NCBI RefSeq assembly: GCF_016907475.1 | Contig: NZ_JAFBCA010000001.1 | Coordinates: 3,162,001 to 3,226,000, forward strand | Direction of reading: 5' to 3' | DNA from: Nocardioides cavernae | GTDB taxonomy: Bacteria; Actinomycetota; Actinomycetes; Propionibacteriales; Nocardioidaceae | Length of the DNA stretch: 64,000 nt | In this document: in pieces, positions 9,603 to 20,343 of the stretch | Position numbering within the stretch: position 1 is the first letter of the stretch | Layout: the number at the start of each line of letters is the position of its first letter | Notes under the pieces: model-generated | Seen by the model: the letters and a program-made list of their open reading frames with translations, nothing else | The model's database searches: none | Told to the model about the DNA's origin: nothing | Program-made: the position numbers and the translations under genes

Positions 9603-10876
9603 GGCGCCATGCTGGCGTAGACGTCACTGTCGAGGAAGGCCGGGACGATGTCGGTGGCCGCCGAGCTGAGGTCGAGTCCGCGCGCCACCGTCGGGTCGAC
9701 GAAGACGATCTGGCGTCCCTCGCGGCAGTCGATGTCGGCGTCGGTCAGGTCCGTGGCGGCGACGAAGACCTGCATGACGTCCCAGGAGCCGTAGACCTCG
9801 CGGTGGTCGACGACGAACTCGCGGAACAGCTGCAGCCCGCCTGCCGGCAGTCGTACGCCGGTCTCCTCCTCGAGCTCGCGGTGCGCGGCGGGCTCGAAGT
9901 CCTCGCCCGGGTCGACGTGGCCGCCGGCCAGGCCCCACTTCTCGGGGTCGATGCGCGGGAACTCGTCGCGCTCCTGGAGCAGGATCCACCCGCGACGGTC
10001 GACGAGGATGATCCCGGCGAAGCGCCTCGGTGCGGGGCCGTGGTCGAAGGGGTGGTCATCGATCCACTCCCGGAGCGTCGGCTCCAGCTTCCGGGTGGCC
10101 GGGATGACGTCCAGGCCGGGCAGCCGCTGGGGGGCGACGAAGACCATCTGCCGGCCCTCGTGACACTCGACCCCATCGTCGCCGAGCGCCGTGCGTGCTG
10201 CGAAGACGCCGTAGCGGAAGGTGCCGCGATCGTCCGCCAGCGTGAACTGTCCGAGGTCGTCGAGGTCGCCGGGATCCACCACGACGCCGGTCTCCTCCGC
10301 CAGCTCGCGGGCCGCCCCGGCGACCGGCTGCTCACCGGGCTCGAGCCCGCCGCCCGGGAGGCACCACATGTCCGGCCACGCGGGGGCGCGGTCGTCGCGC
10401 TCCTGCATCAGCACGCGCCCGCGGGGGTCGACGAGGGCCACCTGCACGAAGTCGACGGGAAGCGGCACCGCCTGCCACTCGCGCACCAGGTCGAGGGTCA
10501 GCCGCGTCGCCCGGTGGAGCGGGCGGTCGGCCACGTCGTCGAGGTGGACGAAGGCCATCCGGCGGCCCTCGCCGCAGACGACATCGGCCTCCGCGGCCGC
10601 GGTGCGGACGGCGAACAGCTCGAACTCGTCGTCGCCGCCGCACCCGTCGCTGCGGAACCGCTGCACCCCCAGCGACTCCAGGTCGCGGGCGTCGACGACG
10701 AGACCCGTCTCCTCGATCAGCTCGCGGACGGCCGCGTCGACGAAGTCCTCCCCGGCCTCGAGGTCACCCCCGGGGTAGCCCCAGCGACCGGGCTCGTGCA
10801 GCGCGTCGTCCCCGCGCTCCTGCATCAGCACCCGCCCGTGCGGGTCGATCATGGCGACGGCGGCGAACCTGTGCAT
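9599..10876 (-). CDS. Protein with three tandem Nudix hydrolase domains
   Basis: This 425-residue protein contains three complete Nudix modules. Each has the signature GX5EX7REUXEEXGU, at residues about 37-59 (GEDFVDAAVRELIEETG), 177-199 (GEQPVAGAARELAEETG) and 319-341 (GEDFEPAAHRELEEETG). Every module opens with a strand ending in LMQER or LLQER and closes with a recurring EGRxxxFV motif (for example EGRQMVFV). This indicates tandem duplication of a unit of about 140 residues. All three keep the REXXEE metal ligands, so all may be active on nucleoside-diphosphate-linked substrates. It is translationally coupled to the SMP-30-like gene. A TAGGGT box lies six bases before the ATG, and no Shine-Dalgarno is seen. 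Confidence 0.9.
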   Translation of the reverse strand: MHRFAAVAMIDPHGRVLMQERGDDALHEPGRWGYPGGDLEAGEDFVDAAVRELIEETGLVVDARDLESLGVQRFRSDGCGGDDEFELFAVRTAAAEADVVCGEGRRMAFVHLDDVADRPLHRATRLTLDLVREWQAVPLPVDFVQVALVDPRGRVLMQERDDRAPAWPDMWCLPGGGLEPGEQPVAGAARELAEETGVVVDPGDLDDLGQFTLADDRGTFRYGVFAARTALGDDGVECHEGRQMVFVAPQRLPGLDVIPATRKLEPTLREWIDDHPFDHGPAPRRFAGIILVDRRGWILLQERDEFPRIDPEKWGLAGGHVDPGEDFEPAAHRELEEETGVRLPAGGLQLFREFVVDHREVYGSWDVMQVFVAATDLTDADIDCREGRQIVFVDPTVARGLDLSSAATDIVPAFLDSDVYASMAP

Positions 10877-10896
10877 CGGGCGACCCTAGCGAGCGG

Positions 10897-11313
10897 TCAC
10901 ATCCGCACGCGGTAGCGACGCCCCCGCAGGGCGTCCTCGACCAACCCCACCTCGCGTCGTACGCCGAGCAGGCGGGCGTCCTCGAGCTGGAAGGTCTGCA
11001 CCGCCGCCAGGACGACCGCCTCGTCTGCCACGTCCTTCAGGTCGCCGCGGATCTCGCTGAGCCCGCGGCGGGTCGCCAGCTGCTGTGCCTCGACGTGGAG
11101 CACGGCGAAACGGGCCAGGACCACGACGTGGCGGCGCAGGCCGGAGAACCGGCGGTAGTCGGGAGGGCACAGGTCGAGCAGCCAGCTGGCCGCCGTGACC
11201 TCCCAGTCGGGAGCGTCGGGGGGTCGCACCTGCCGCGGCCAGCCGGGGGGCGCGACGCCCGCGTGCCCCTGCGGCGGCGTCGGCCGCTGGCGGGGCTGGG
11301 GGGCGGGGAACAC
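10897..11313 (-). CDS. Conserved hypothetical protein, helical
   Basis: I do not recognise a named family for this 138-residue protein. Residues 1-30 are rich in proline and glutamine. The remainder is predicted mostly alpha-helical (SWLLDLCPPDYRRFSGLRRH, then AVLHVEAQQLATRRGLSEIR), has no membrane segment, and ends in a basic tail RGRRYRVRM. The type of sequence suggests a small cytoplasmic actinobacterial protein of unknown role. The GTG start has TAGGCT six bases upstream on the coding strand, a leaderless arrangement supporting this start. Confidence 0.75.
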   Translation of the reverse strand: MFPAPQPRQRPTPPQGHAGVAPPGWPRQVRPPDAPDWEVTAASWLLDLCPPDYRRFSGLRRHVVVLARFAVLHVEAQQLATRRGLSEIRGDLKDVADEAVVLAAVQTFQLEDARLLGVRREVGLVEDALRGRRYRVRM

Positions 11314-11348
11314 CCGCCAAGCCTATCGAACAGTTGTTCGGTTGTGAA

Positions 11349-11975
11349 TCAGGAGGGCGGGAGCTCGCGGGCGAACAGGTCCTCGAGGAACGCGAGGTCC
11401 GGGTCGCGCAGGCCTGCGGCGTCGTGGCGCCACCAGACGTCCGGGTAGACCAGACGTCCGGTCATCCAGTCGGCGTACGCGTCGAACCGCACGACCTGGA
11501 ACGCCGCCTCGGGCGTGCGCCGCGACGCCGGCTCGAGACCGTACGAGCCGGCCCGCTCGAAGCCACGCGAGCCGTAGAAGGCCGGGCTGCCCTCGAGGAA
11601 CAGAGCCGGACGGCCCGAGGCGCGGGCCGCCTCGATCGCCGCCCCGACCAGGGCCGTGCCGATCCCTGCCCCCTGGTGGTCCGGCAGCGTGCTCAACGGG
11701 CTCAGCATCGCGACCTCGACCAGCTCCCGGCGCGCGTCGAGCCAGCAGTGGCTGACCCCCACGTGTCCCACGACCTCCTCGCCCACGACGGAGACCAGCT
11801 CGGCCAGCACGAGCCCTGCGTCGCGCACCTCGGCCCACAGGTCGGCGACCTTGTCGCCCTCCCCCGGGTCAGCGGCGCCGAAGGCTGCACGGATGACGGC
11901 ATCGATGTCGCGGTCGTCGGCGCGGGTGGCCGGGCGGATCGCGGCGTCGGGTGGCTCGGGGGTCACGTTCGCCAC
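11349..11975 (-). CDS. GNAT-family N-acetyltransferase
   Basis: About 208 residues with the GNAT fold. The acetyl-CoA pyrophosphate-binding motif lies in LPDHQGAGIGTALVGAAIEA, followed by the typical strand and motif FLEGSPAFYGSRGFERAG. It is probably a YhbS-like acetyltransferase of a small molecule or peptide amine; the acceptor cannot be read. I place the start at the GTG at 11975, preceded by a GGGGG tract and just after the stop of the upstream SRPBCC gene. A GTG nine bases later (11966) is an alternative. The open frame continues upstream to 12008, but that would overlap the neighbour. Confidence 0.85.
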   Translation of the reverse strand: MANVTPEPPDAAIRPATRADDRDIDAVIRAAFGAADPGEGDKVADLWAEVRDAGLVLAELVSVVGEEVVGHVGVSHCWLDARRELVEVAMLSPLSTLPDHQGAGIGTALVGAAIEAARASGRPALFLEGSPAFYGSRGFERAGSYGLEPASRRTPEAAFQVVRFDAYADWMTGRLVYPDVWWRHDAAGLRDPDLAFLEDLFARELPPS

Positions 11976-11976
11976 G

Positions 11977-12504
11977 CTAGCCCCCAACCCGCTCGCGCAG
12001 TCCGGCACCGAGCCCGGTGACGGTCAGGGCGTCGACGAGCCCGCCCACCGTCCTTGCCAACCACACCCGGCGCACGGGCCCCAGACGCAGACGCAGGTGG
12101 ACCCGACTACCACCCGACGGTGATCCCGTGACGTGGAGGCACCACGTCAGGTCGGTGCGTCCACGCCTCGAGGTGTAGAGCAGCAGGGTCGGTGCCTCGA
12201 TCGCCGCGAGCGTGAACGTGGCGTCGGCGCCGCCCCAGTCCGGGACGATGTCACCGACCTCGTGCTCGAGCAGGCGCGGGTCGATGCGGCGCAGGGCCCG
12301 CCGTCGGGGCGGGACGAACAGCTCGACAGACCTCGGGAGGTACCAGCCGGCCCGCCTCTTGCCGAGCTGCACCAGCCACGGCCACACCTCGGACGGCGGG
12401 GCGTCGAGGTCGAAGCCGCGGTCCATCACCACGTCCGCCCGCACGAGGTCGTCGCCGGGGAGCGAGGCAGCGGCCTCGGTCGGCGTCGCCCCGGCCAGGT
12501 CCAC
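11977..12504 (-). CDS. SRPBCC-superfamily (START-like) protein
   Basis: A 175-residue soluble protein. The pattern FDLDAPPSEVWPWLVQLGKRRAG near residues 30-50, then beta-rich sequence with TFTLAAIEAPTLLLYTSRRG, fits the helix-grip fold of the SRPBCC/polyketide-cyclase-like superfamily, whose members bind hydrophobic ligands in a deep pocket. The ligand is unknown. Start is GTG. The stop lies one base before the GTG of the GNAT gene, so the two form a tight pair. Confidence 0.7.
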   Translation of the reverse strand: MDLAGATPTEAAASLPGDDLVRADVVMDRGFDLDAPPSEVWPWLVQLGKRRAGWYLPRSVELFVPPRRRALRRIDPRLLEHEVGDIVPDWGGADATFTLAAIEAPTLLLYTSRRGRTDLTWCLHVTGSPSGGSRVHLRLRLGPVRRVWLARTVGGLVDALTVTGLGAGLRERVGG

Positions 12505-12519
12505 GGCGTCTCCCGGGCC

Positions 12520-12924
12520 TCAGCCGGCGAGGAATGACCAGCGCACCTCGCGCTCGTCGTTGTCGACGTTGAGGTCCACCAGGCAGATGCTCTGCCAGGT
12601 GCCGAGCGCGAGCCGCCCGCCCAGGACCGGCACGGTGCAGTGGGGCGGCACGATCGCGGGCATCACGTGAGAGCGGCCGTGGCCCGGGGAGCCGTGCCGG
12701 TGGCGCCACCGGTCGTCGAGGGGCAGCAGGTCGCGGAGGGCCGCCAGCAGGTCGTCGTCCGACCCGGCGCCCGTCTCGATGACCGCGATGCCGGCGGTCG
12801 CGTGCGGCACGAACACCTGCAGCAGCCCGTCGCCCCGGTCGCCGACGAACTCGACGGCGTCCTGCGTCAGGTCGAGCACGACCTCCTCGCTGCCGGTGCG
12901 ATAGCTGCGGGTCTCACTGTGCAT
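12520..12924 (-). CDS. YjbQ-family (UPF0047) protein
   Basis: This 134-residue protein belongs to the YjbQ family, some members of which have been reported to act as secondary thiamine-phosphate synthases. Family hallmarks are VPHATAGIAVIE around residue 40 and the histidine-rich block RHRHGSPGHGRSHVMPA, followed by LALGTWQSICLVDLN. These histidines line the presumed active site. Its start overlaps the end of the upstream gene by 11 bases, and that gene encodes a thiamine-binding-type protein. The pairing strengthens a thiamine-related reading, though it remains inference. Confidence 0.88.
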   Translation of the reverse strand: MHSETRSYRTGSEEVVLDLTQDAVEFVGDRGDGLLQVFVPHATAGIAVIETGAGSDDDLLAALRDLLPLDDRWRHRHGSPGHGRSHVMPAIVPPHCTVPVLGGRLALGTWQSICLVDLNVDNDEREVRWSFLAG

Positions 12925-13219
12925 CGCGCAGCGCCTCCTCGATCCGCTCCACCTTCGCGCTCAGCTGGCCGTCGTAGCCCGGTCGGATGTCGGCCTTGAG
13001 CACCAGGCCGACGCGAGGGGACGCCGCCGAGACGGCGTCGACGGCCCGCTTGACCACGGCCATCACCTCGTCCCACTCCCCTTCGATGTTCGTGAACATC
13101 GCGTTGGTCTCGTGGGGCAGCCCGGACTCGCGGACGACCCGGACGGCGGCCGCCACCGCGTCGGTGACCGAACCGGTCGGGTCGTTGGACATCGGTGACA
13201 GGGAGAAGGCGACGATCAT
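12914..13219 (-). CDS. MTH1187/YkoF-type thiamine-binding protein
   Basis: This 101-residue ferredoxin-like protein is of the MTH1187/YkoF superfamily. The start MIVAFSLSPMS, the central HETNAMFTNIEGEWDEV and the late strand RVGLVLKADIRPG are characteristic. Family members bind thiamine or its pyrimidine moiety and oligomerise. It heads the small operon with the YjbQ gene, with which it overlaps. A TAGCGT box is six bases before the ATG and no Shine-Dalgarno is apparent, so the transcript probably starts at the ATG. Confidence 0.85.
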   Translation of the reverse strand: MIVAFSLSPMSNDPTGSVTDAVAAAVRVVRESGLPHETNAMFTNIEGEWDEVMAVVKRAVDAVSAASPRVGLVLKADIRPGYDGQLSAKVERIEEALRDAQ

Positions 13220-13260
13220 GCCGCCACGCTAGGGCACTCGCCGCCCCTGGTGATGTCGAC

Positions 13261-13305
13261 ATCGTGGAGGATCGGGGTCATCCGGTGGCTCGGATCCTCC
13301 ACGAT
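13261..13305. repeat. 13-bp perfect inverted repeat, 19-base loop
   Basis: ATCGTGGAGGATC (13261-13273) pairs perfectly with GATCCTCCACGAT (13293-13305). It lies between two minus-strand genes, after the DUF3105 gene ends upstream of it only in map order (13326), so transcripts from 14036 would read through it. It could be a terminator for the DUF3105 gene or an interspersed dyad repeat. There is no T-run. Confidence 0.6.
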
Positions 13306-13325
13306 CTGCGTCCGCCCCTCCCGCT

Positions 13326-14036
13326 TCAGGCGTCGGTGCCCTGCTCGGGAAGCGATCCGTCCGGGGACGGCGTCCCGCCCTCGCAGCTGACCCCGAACTC
13401 CGGGGCCGTGTGCCCGTCGCCGTACTCCTCCAGGAAGAGCCCGAGCCGGCGGTCGTCGGCGCCGTCGAGCCGGAGCTGCGCACCCCACACCGTCACCACG
13501 ACGGGCGACGGCAGGCCCTCGCGCGGCGACATGATGCCGTTGTCGGGCAGCTGCTCGGCCAGCGCTGCCCGGTCGGCGTCGGACAGGTCGGGGTCGTGGG
13601 TGATCCACACGGTGCCGTGCTCGAGGTCGTGGACGGCGTTCTCGTCGCGGACCGGCTCGTCGTAGACGCCGCACGCCAGCCAGATCGGCGCGTGCGCCCC
13701 GCCGGCAGGCGGGTCCTGCGGGTAGGTGACGTCGTCCATCGTGTGCGCGCGGTCGGTGACCTCCCACGTCTCGACGAGCGTCAGGTCGAGCGCCCGCTGG
13801 GCCCGTTCCTCGCCACGGATCGCCTGGTCGACGAGGGGCGCGACCAAGGCGGCGCCGAGCACCAGGCCCGACGCGACGGTGGCCAGGACGAGGGGGAGGC
13901 TGCGCCTCGGCCGCTGCTCCTCGACAGGCGCGTACGACGCCTCGCGCAGGTCGTACGACGCCTCGGGCGGCCCGTCGACGGCCGGCCCGGGCTGGCCCGG
14001 CGGGACAGGACCGGGCGGGGGGTCGGCGTCGCTCAC
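13326..14036 (-). CDS. DUF3105-domain membrane protein
   Basis: A 236-residue protein with a proline-rich cytoplasmic N-terminus (1-45), one transmembrane helix (about 47-69) and an extracytoplasmic DUF3105 domain. Domain hallmarks are PPAGGAHAPIWLACGVYDEP and the metal-ligand-like HDLEHGTVWITHDP. The function of DUF3105 is unknown; the His/Asp pattern suggests metal binding. Start is GTG with TAGCCT six bases upstream (14043-14048 on the plus strand), a leaderless arrangement. The gene lies downstream of the aconitase operon but has its own promoter-like box. Confidence 0.85.
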   Translation of the reverse strand: MSDADPPPGPVPPGQPGPAVDGPPEASYDLREASYAPVEEQRPRRSLPLVLATVASGLVLGAALVAPLVDQAIRGEERAQRALDLTLVETWEVTDRAHTMDDVTYPQDPPAGGAHAPIWLACGVYDEPVRDENAVHDLEHGTVWITHDPDLSDADRAALAEQLPDNGIMSPREGLPSPVVVTVWGAQLRLDGADDRRLGLFLEEYGDGHTAPEFGVSCEGGTPSPDGSLPEQGTDA

Positions 14037-14053
14037 CGCGTCAGGCTAACCAG

Positions 14054-14661
14054 TCAGGACAACGTGGCGCGCACGGTCTCGGCGCGCTCGTCGTACTCGT
14101 CCTGCGGGATGTTCGGGAGCATGTCGGCCCACACCGGCAGGTTGGAGCCGCGCAGCTCGAGCACGCCGAGCGGGCGGGCCAGGAGGGTGACGGAGAGGTG
14201 CCCGCCGCCGTTCTCCCACTTGTTCACATGTACGTTGCCGACGCCCGGGAGGGCGCGCAGCGCACGGTAGGTGCGGGCGACGAGCCGGCCGAGCTCCTCG
14301 TCGGCGGCCTCGTCGAGGTCCTCGAGCCGCTCGTGCTCGCGGGCCACGACGTTGGCGACGAACATCAGGCTCGTGCCGCCGGGGCGGATGACCGCGAGCC
14401 GGGTGCCCGTGTGGAGCACGAGGTCGTCACGGGCCAGCGCCTTGCAGGTGCCGCACGCGTCGGCCGACCGGGCCCGCGAGGGCTCGGGCACGACCCGCTC
14501 CCCCAGCGGCCTCGGCGCCAGGCCGTCGCGCTCGAAGGGGAAGACCTCCCAGTCCGCCATGCCGCCCAGCGCCGGGCGGCCGGCCGCGTCCAGGTGGTCC
14601 TGGACGCGGCCGCGCCACACGTCTGCCGGATCGGCAGCGCCACTTCGAGAAGGGCCAGCGG

Positions 14662-14665
<4 letters not shown>
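14054..14665 (-). CDS. Hypothetical protein, possibly HIT/GalT-like, coupled to aconitase
   Basis: A 203-residue soluble protein. A CxxC pair ([13 protein letters not shown], about residue 60) precedes a region with [20 protein letters not shown] and then [20 protein letters not shown]. The layout recalls the HIT/GalT superfamily, but no HxHxH motif is present, so the enzyme class is uncertain. The ATG at 14665 overlaps the stop of the aconitase gene (ATGA), which selects this start and shows co-translation. The long open frame further upstream is shadow coding of aconitase. Confidence 0.65.
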
Positions 14666-17496
<2,831 letters not shown>

Positions 17497-17595
17497 CAGC
17501 CACATCTCCTCGGGAGTTCGCGGGTTCGCATCCATCTTGCCGTCGCACCCTGAGGCGCGGGAAGGCAGGCGACCCTTAGTTCCGGCGTCAACTTG

Positions 17596-17609
17596 TCTCG
17601 ACGTCAAGA
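17596..17609. promoter_or_regulatory. 14-bp near-palindrome upstream of acnA
   Basis: TCTCGACGTCAAGA is a near-perfect palindrome (TCTyGACGTCrAGA), 100 bases upstream of the aconitase ATG and 91 bases before the divergent kinase start. Read on the minus strand it contains TTGACG, a -35-like hexamer, so a protein bound here would cover the acnA promoter. The regulator is unknown. Confidence 0.45.
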
Positions 17610-17699
17610 TACACGATGTCGAGGGGTGGTCCAACCGTACGTCGCCGCGTGTCCGTGCGTCCTCACCCGTCCGGACCCCTCCGGCCGTAGGCTCCGGCG

Positions 17700-18239
17700 A
17701 TGCCCACGCTCCTCCACCTCAACGGTCCCTCGGGCGTCGGCAAGTCGACCCTCGCCCGCGCGTACGCCGCCCGCCACCCCGGCACGCTGGTGTGCGACAT
17801 CGACGAGCTGCGGTCGTGGGTGTCGGGGTGGGAGGACGACTTCGTCGGCACCGGCGAGGCCGTGCGCGCCTCCGCCCTCGCCCTGCTGACCGCCTACCTC
17901 GGCACCGGGCGCGACGTCGTGCTGCCCCAGCTGATCGTCACCCCCGCCCAGGCCGAGCGCTTCGAGGCCGCAGCCGCGGCGGCAGGGGCGTCGTACGTCG
18001 CCGTGGTGCTCGACGTCGCGCCGGACGAGCTGCTCTCCCGGCTCCACGGCCGCCCGAGGACCGCGGTCAACGACGTCGTCGCACGCATCATCGAGGAGCG
18101 CGGTGGCGACGACCTGGTGCTGGAGGGACGGCAGCAGCTGCTCGACCTCGCCACGGAGCGTGGCTGGGACGTGGTCGACACGACCGAGCGGCACGGCGCA
18201 CTCGCGACGCTGTCGGACCTCGTGACCGTCTGCCGCTGA
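17700..18239 (+). CDS. P-loop AAA-family small-molecule kinase-like protein
   Basis: This 179-residue protein begins with a Walker A motif, [15 protein letters not shown] (about residues 8-22), followed by [10 protein letters not shown]. It then shows the LID-like stretch [14 protein letters not shown]. The organisation resembles AAA_33/shikimate- or gluconate-kinase-like proteins that phosphorylate a small molecule, with no substrate evident. A TAGGCT box (17688-17693) lies six bases before the ATG without a Shine-Dalgarno, indicating a leaderless mRNA. It is divergent from acnA. Confidence 0.8.
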   Translation: MPTLLHLNGPSGVGKSTLARAYAARHPGTLVCDIDELRSWVSGWEDDFVGTGEAVRASALALLTAYLGTGRDVVLPQLIVTPAQAERFEAAAAAAGASYVAVVLDVAPDELLSRLHGRPRTAVNDVVARIIEERGGDDLVLEGRQQLLDLATERGWDVVDTTERHGALATLSDLVTVCR

Positions 18240-18272
18240 CGCGGCGTCAGTCAGGGCCGTCAGTCGGGGGCG

Positions 18273-18629
18273 TCAGTCGATCCCGGCCATCTGGTCGAGC
18301 CGTTGCAGCAGGTCGTGCGCGGCCAGCTCCACGGCCTTGTGCCGCCACTCGGAGGCGCGGTAGACGCAGGCGATCAGGGCGGAGCGGTGGACCCGCCTCA
18401 GGTCGCCGTAGACGAACGCGTGGCGGGCCTTGGTCCCGTCGTTGGCGCCCTCGGTGAGGCCGAGGTGCCAGGACGCGTAGTCGTCCCACGAGTGGCGCTC
18501 GAGGTAGGCGTTCTCGTCCTCCGCCCGCGGCTGCACCTGGCCCCAGTCGCTGTCGAGGACGTACTGCCGGGCGTCGATGAGCCTGCGCGCGTGGGCGACC
18601 GCCGCCGGGTTCACGTCGTACGTGGCCAT
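18273..18629 (-). CDS. Conserved hypothetical protein
   Basis: A 118-residue soluble protein with no recognised domain. It is rich in Trp, His and Arg and predicted helical: HARRLIDARQYVLDSDWGQ, then DDYASWHLGLTEGANDGTKA and DLRRVHRSALIACVYRASEW. Similar short actinobacterial proteins exist in my memory, all uncharacterised. I start it at the ATG at 18629 (MATYDVNPAAV) because upstream residues in the open frame are not protein-like. It diverges from the MmcQ-like gene, with a 25-base gap between their starts. Confidence 0.65.
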   Translation of the reverse strand: MATYDVNPAAVAHARRLIDARQYVLDSDWGQVQPRAEDENAYLERHSWDDYASWHLGLTEGANDGTKARHAFVYGDLRRVHRSALIACVYRASEWRHKAVELAAHDLLQRLDQMAGID

Positions 18630-18654
18630 GGGGCCACGATGCCATGATCGGCGG

Positions 18655-18957
18655 GTGGACGCCGCTGCGATCGAGGAGCACCTGGCCGGGCTGGAGGGTG
18701 TGCGCAGCCGCACGGACGAGGGACGCACGACGTGGCGCGTCTCGGGGCGGCTCGTCGCGCGGCTCGAGGACGCCGAGACCCTCGTCGTGCGCAGCCTGCC
18801 CGACGACCGCGAGCGCTTCGCGGCCGAGGACCCGGACGCCTTCTACGTCACCCCGGCCATCGAGGCGCACCACAAGCTGCTGGTGCACCTGCCGGCTGCG
18901 GACGACGACGCAGTACGCCGGCTGCTGACCGCGGCGTGGGAGCTGCAGCGCGGCTGA
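18655..18957 (+). CDS. MmcQ/YjbR-like protein
   Basis: This 100-residue protein matches the short MmcQ/YjbR family: an N-terminal helix AIEEHLAGLEGV, the strand pair TTWRVSGRLVARL, the central LVVRSLPDDRERFAAEDPD, then FYVTPAIEAHHKLLVHLP and a C-terminal helix ending in AAWELQRG. The family has a CyaY-like fold and is annotated as DNA-binding on weak evidence, so its function is open. Start is the GTG at 18655, with CATGAT six bases upstream. Confidence 0.75.
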   Translation: MDAAAIEEHLAGLEGVRSRTDEGRTTWRVSGRLVARLEDAETLVVRSLPDDRERFAAEDPDAFYVTPAIEAHHKLLVHLPAADDDAVRRLLTAAWELQRG

Positions 18958-18996
18958 GGCTCCCGCCGAGCACGGGCTCCGGCCCACGCCGTGGAC

Positions 18997-20343
18997 TCAG
19001 AAGCCCAGCACCTTTCCGAAGGCGGAGTAGAAGGCGTCGAACACCTTGGCGATCGGGTTGCTGGGCCCGTCCTCGCTGGACTTCTGCCAGAAGAGCGGGT
19101 GGGACCCGACGAACTCGTCGTCGACGAGCGGGGTCCGACGCCACAGGTAGGGCCAGAACACCTCGGTCCGGTTGACTCCCACGACCAGTCTGGAGTCGAA
19201 ACCCATCACCAGGTTCTGCTCCATCCTCGTGGACCTGCCGTCGGGGTTCGTCGCGACGACGTCACCGCGACCCTGGACGATCAGGCTGCCCGTCCCGGCG
19301 AACATGATGTAGCGCACCTGCCACGTCGCCAGGGACTGGATGCCCCACCGCCACCGGGTCTCCAGGTCCGGCGAGCCGATGACCCCGACGACGTGCCGGG
19401 GACGCATCACCAGGCCGGGGTGGTCGCGGAAGTCGATGCGCATCAGGTACGCGTTGGGATCGTCGGGCGTCGCCAGCGTCGCAGTCGTGGCGTCCCCGTC
19501 GCCCGTGATCCGGCTCAGGCCGTAGAGCCCGGCCGCGAAGCTGATGAACGGCGACGACCAGTCGTAGAGGAGTCGGCTGCGGATCATTCCCTGCACCGGG
19601 CGCACGTGCTCCGAGCGCGCCGACAACACCTCGCCGTCGTCCAGCCGGACGGTCAAGGTGCGGTGCGCAGCCGTGGTGCGGAGGCTTGCGGCCTCGTTCT
19701 CGGAACCGGACGCCAGGTGGATCGGACTGTGGGCCCGTTTCACCAGCGGCATCAGCGCGAAGTAGCTGACGGTCCGCAGGAACCCGGGCGCGAGCACGAG
19801 GAGCAGCGCCGCCCACACCAGCCACGTCCACGACCGTGCCCAGAGGTTGACGACCCGTCCCGACCAGGAACCTTGCGCCTCCTGCAGGCTCCGCTCCTCG
19901 GCCTTCGCCTGGGCCAGCTCCGACTCCGTGTTGTCGATCTCCCTCCTCTCCGGGGCAAGACCGCCGTCCTCGCCAAGACGCTCGAGCTTCTGCTCGTTGG
20001 TGAGGTCGGGGTCGCCGAGGACAGCGGCATCGTCCTCGGCCTCGGTGAGGGTCCGCTCGAAGGTGGCCAGCGCATCGTCGGCCGCCTCCAAGGCCCTCTT
20101 CGCGTCCTCACAGGGGTTCGGGCCGATCGGAGAGAGCTTCTCGGGCACGCTCTCCAACGTGGTGCAGATCTCGTCCTGCCGACCCTGGACCACGGACTGC
20201 TGCTCCGAGACCTGCTGCTGCCCCTCAGCGATCTCCGTGGCGATCTCGTCCTTCAGGGACTCGGTGGCCCTGCTCTGGGCCTCGGCGTACGCGCCGTCCA
20301 GCTCCTCGAGCTCGGCCTCGAGCCCCGCACGTCGCTGTGCCAC
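18997..20343 (-). CDS. Coiled-coil membrane protein, C-terminal part of a frameshifted gene
   Basis: These 448 residues begin with a long coiled coil (about 1-140, LEAELEELDGAYAEAQSRA and onward). It includes two cysteines about 25 residues apart (EICTTLE, NPCEDAK). One transmembrane helix follows near 155-180 (WTWLVWAALLLVLAPGFL). A C-terminal beta-rich domain of about 260 residues, with AGTGSLIVQGRGDVVA, faintly recalls the AIM24 fold. A natural start is missing: the heptad continues upstream as RLEQV in this frame, while the only good N-terminus, with a signal-anchor helix, is in the -1-related frame at 20253-20495. The GTG at 20343 is therefore a nominal start. See the neighbouring fragment. 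Confidence 0.6.
   Translation of the reverse strand: MAQRRAGLEAELEELDGAYAEAQSRATESLKDEIATEIAEGQQQVSEQQSVVQGRQDEICTTLESVPEKLSPIGPNPCEDAKRALEAADDALATFERTLTEAEDDAAVLGDPDLTNEQKLERLGEDGGLAPERREIDNTESELAQAKAEERSLQEAQGSWSGRVVNLWARSWTWLVWAALLLVLAPGFLRTVSYFALMPLVKRAHSPIHLASGSENEAASLRTTAAHRTLTVRLDDGEVLSARSEHVRPVQGMIRSRLLYDWSSPFISFAAGLYGLSRITGDGDATTATLATPDDPNAYLMRIDFRDHPGLVMRPRHVVGVIGSPDLETRWRWGIQSLATWQVRYIMFAGTGSLIVQGRGDVVATNPDGRSTRMEQNLVMGFDSRLVVGVNRTEVFWPYLWRRTPLVDDEFVGSHPLFWQKSSEDGPSNPIAKVFDAFYSAFGKVLGF

Noticed and set aside
18245..18278. Three copies of CGTCAGTC spaced 13 bases
   Set aside because: Too short and partly within the end of a coding region; likely chance in GC-rich sequence.
20253..20343. 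Programmed -1 frameshift site
   Set aside because: No slippery heptamer or stable downstream structure is evident at the frame junction; a simple one-base loss or sequencing error is more likely.
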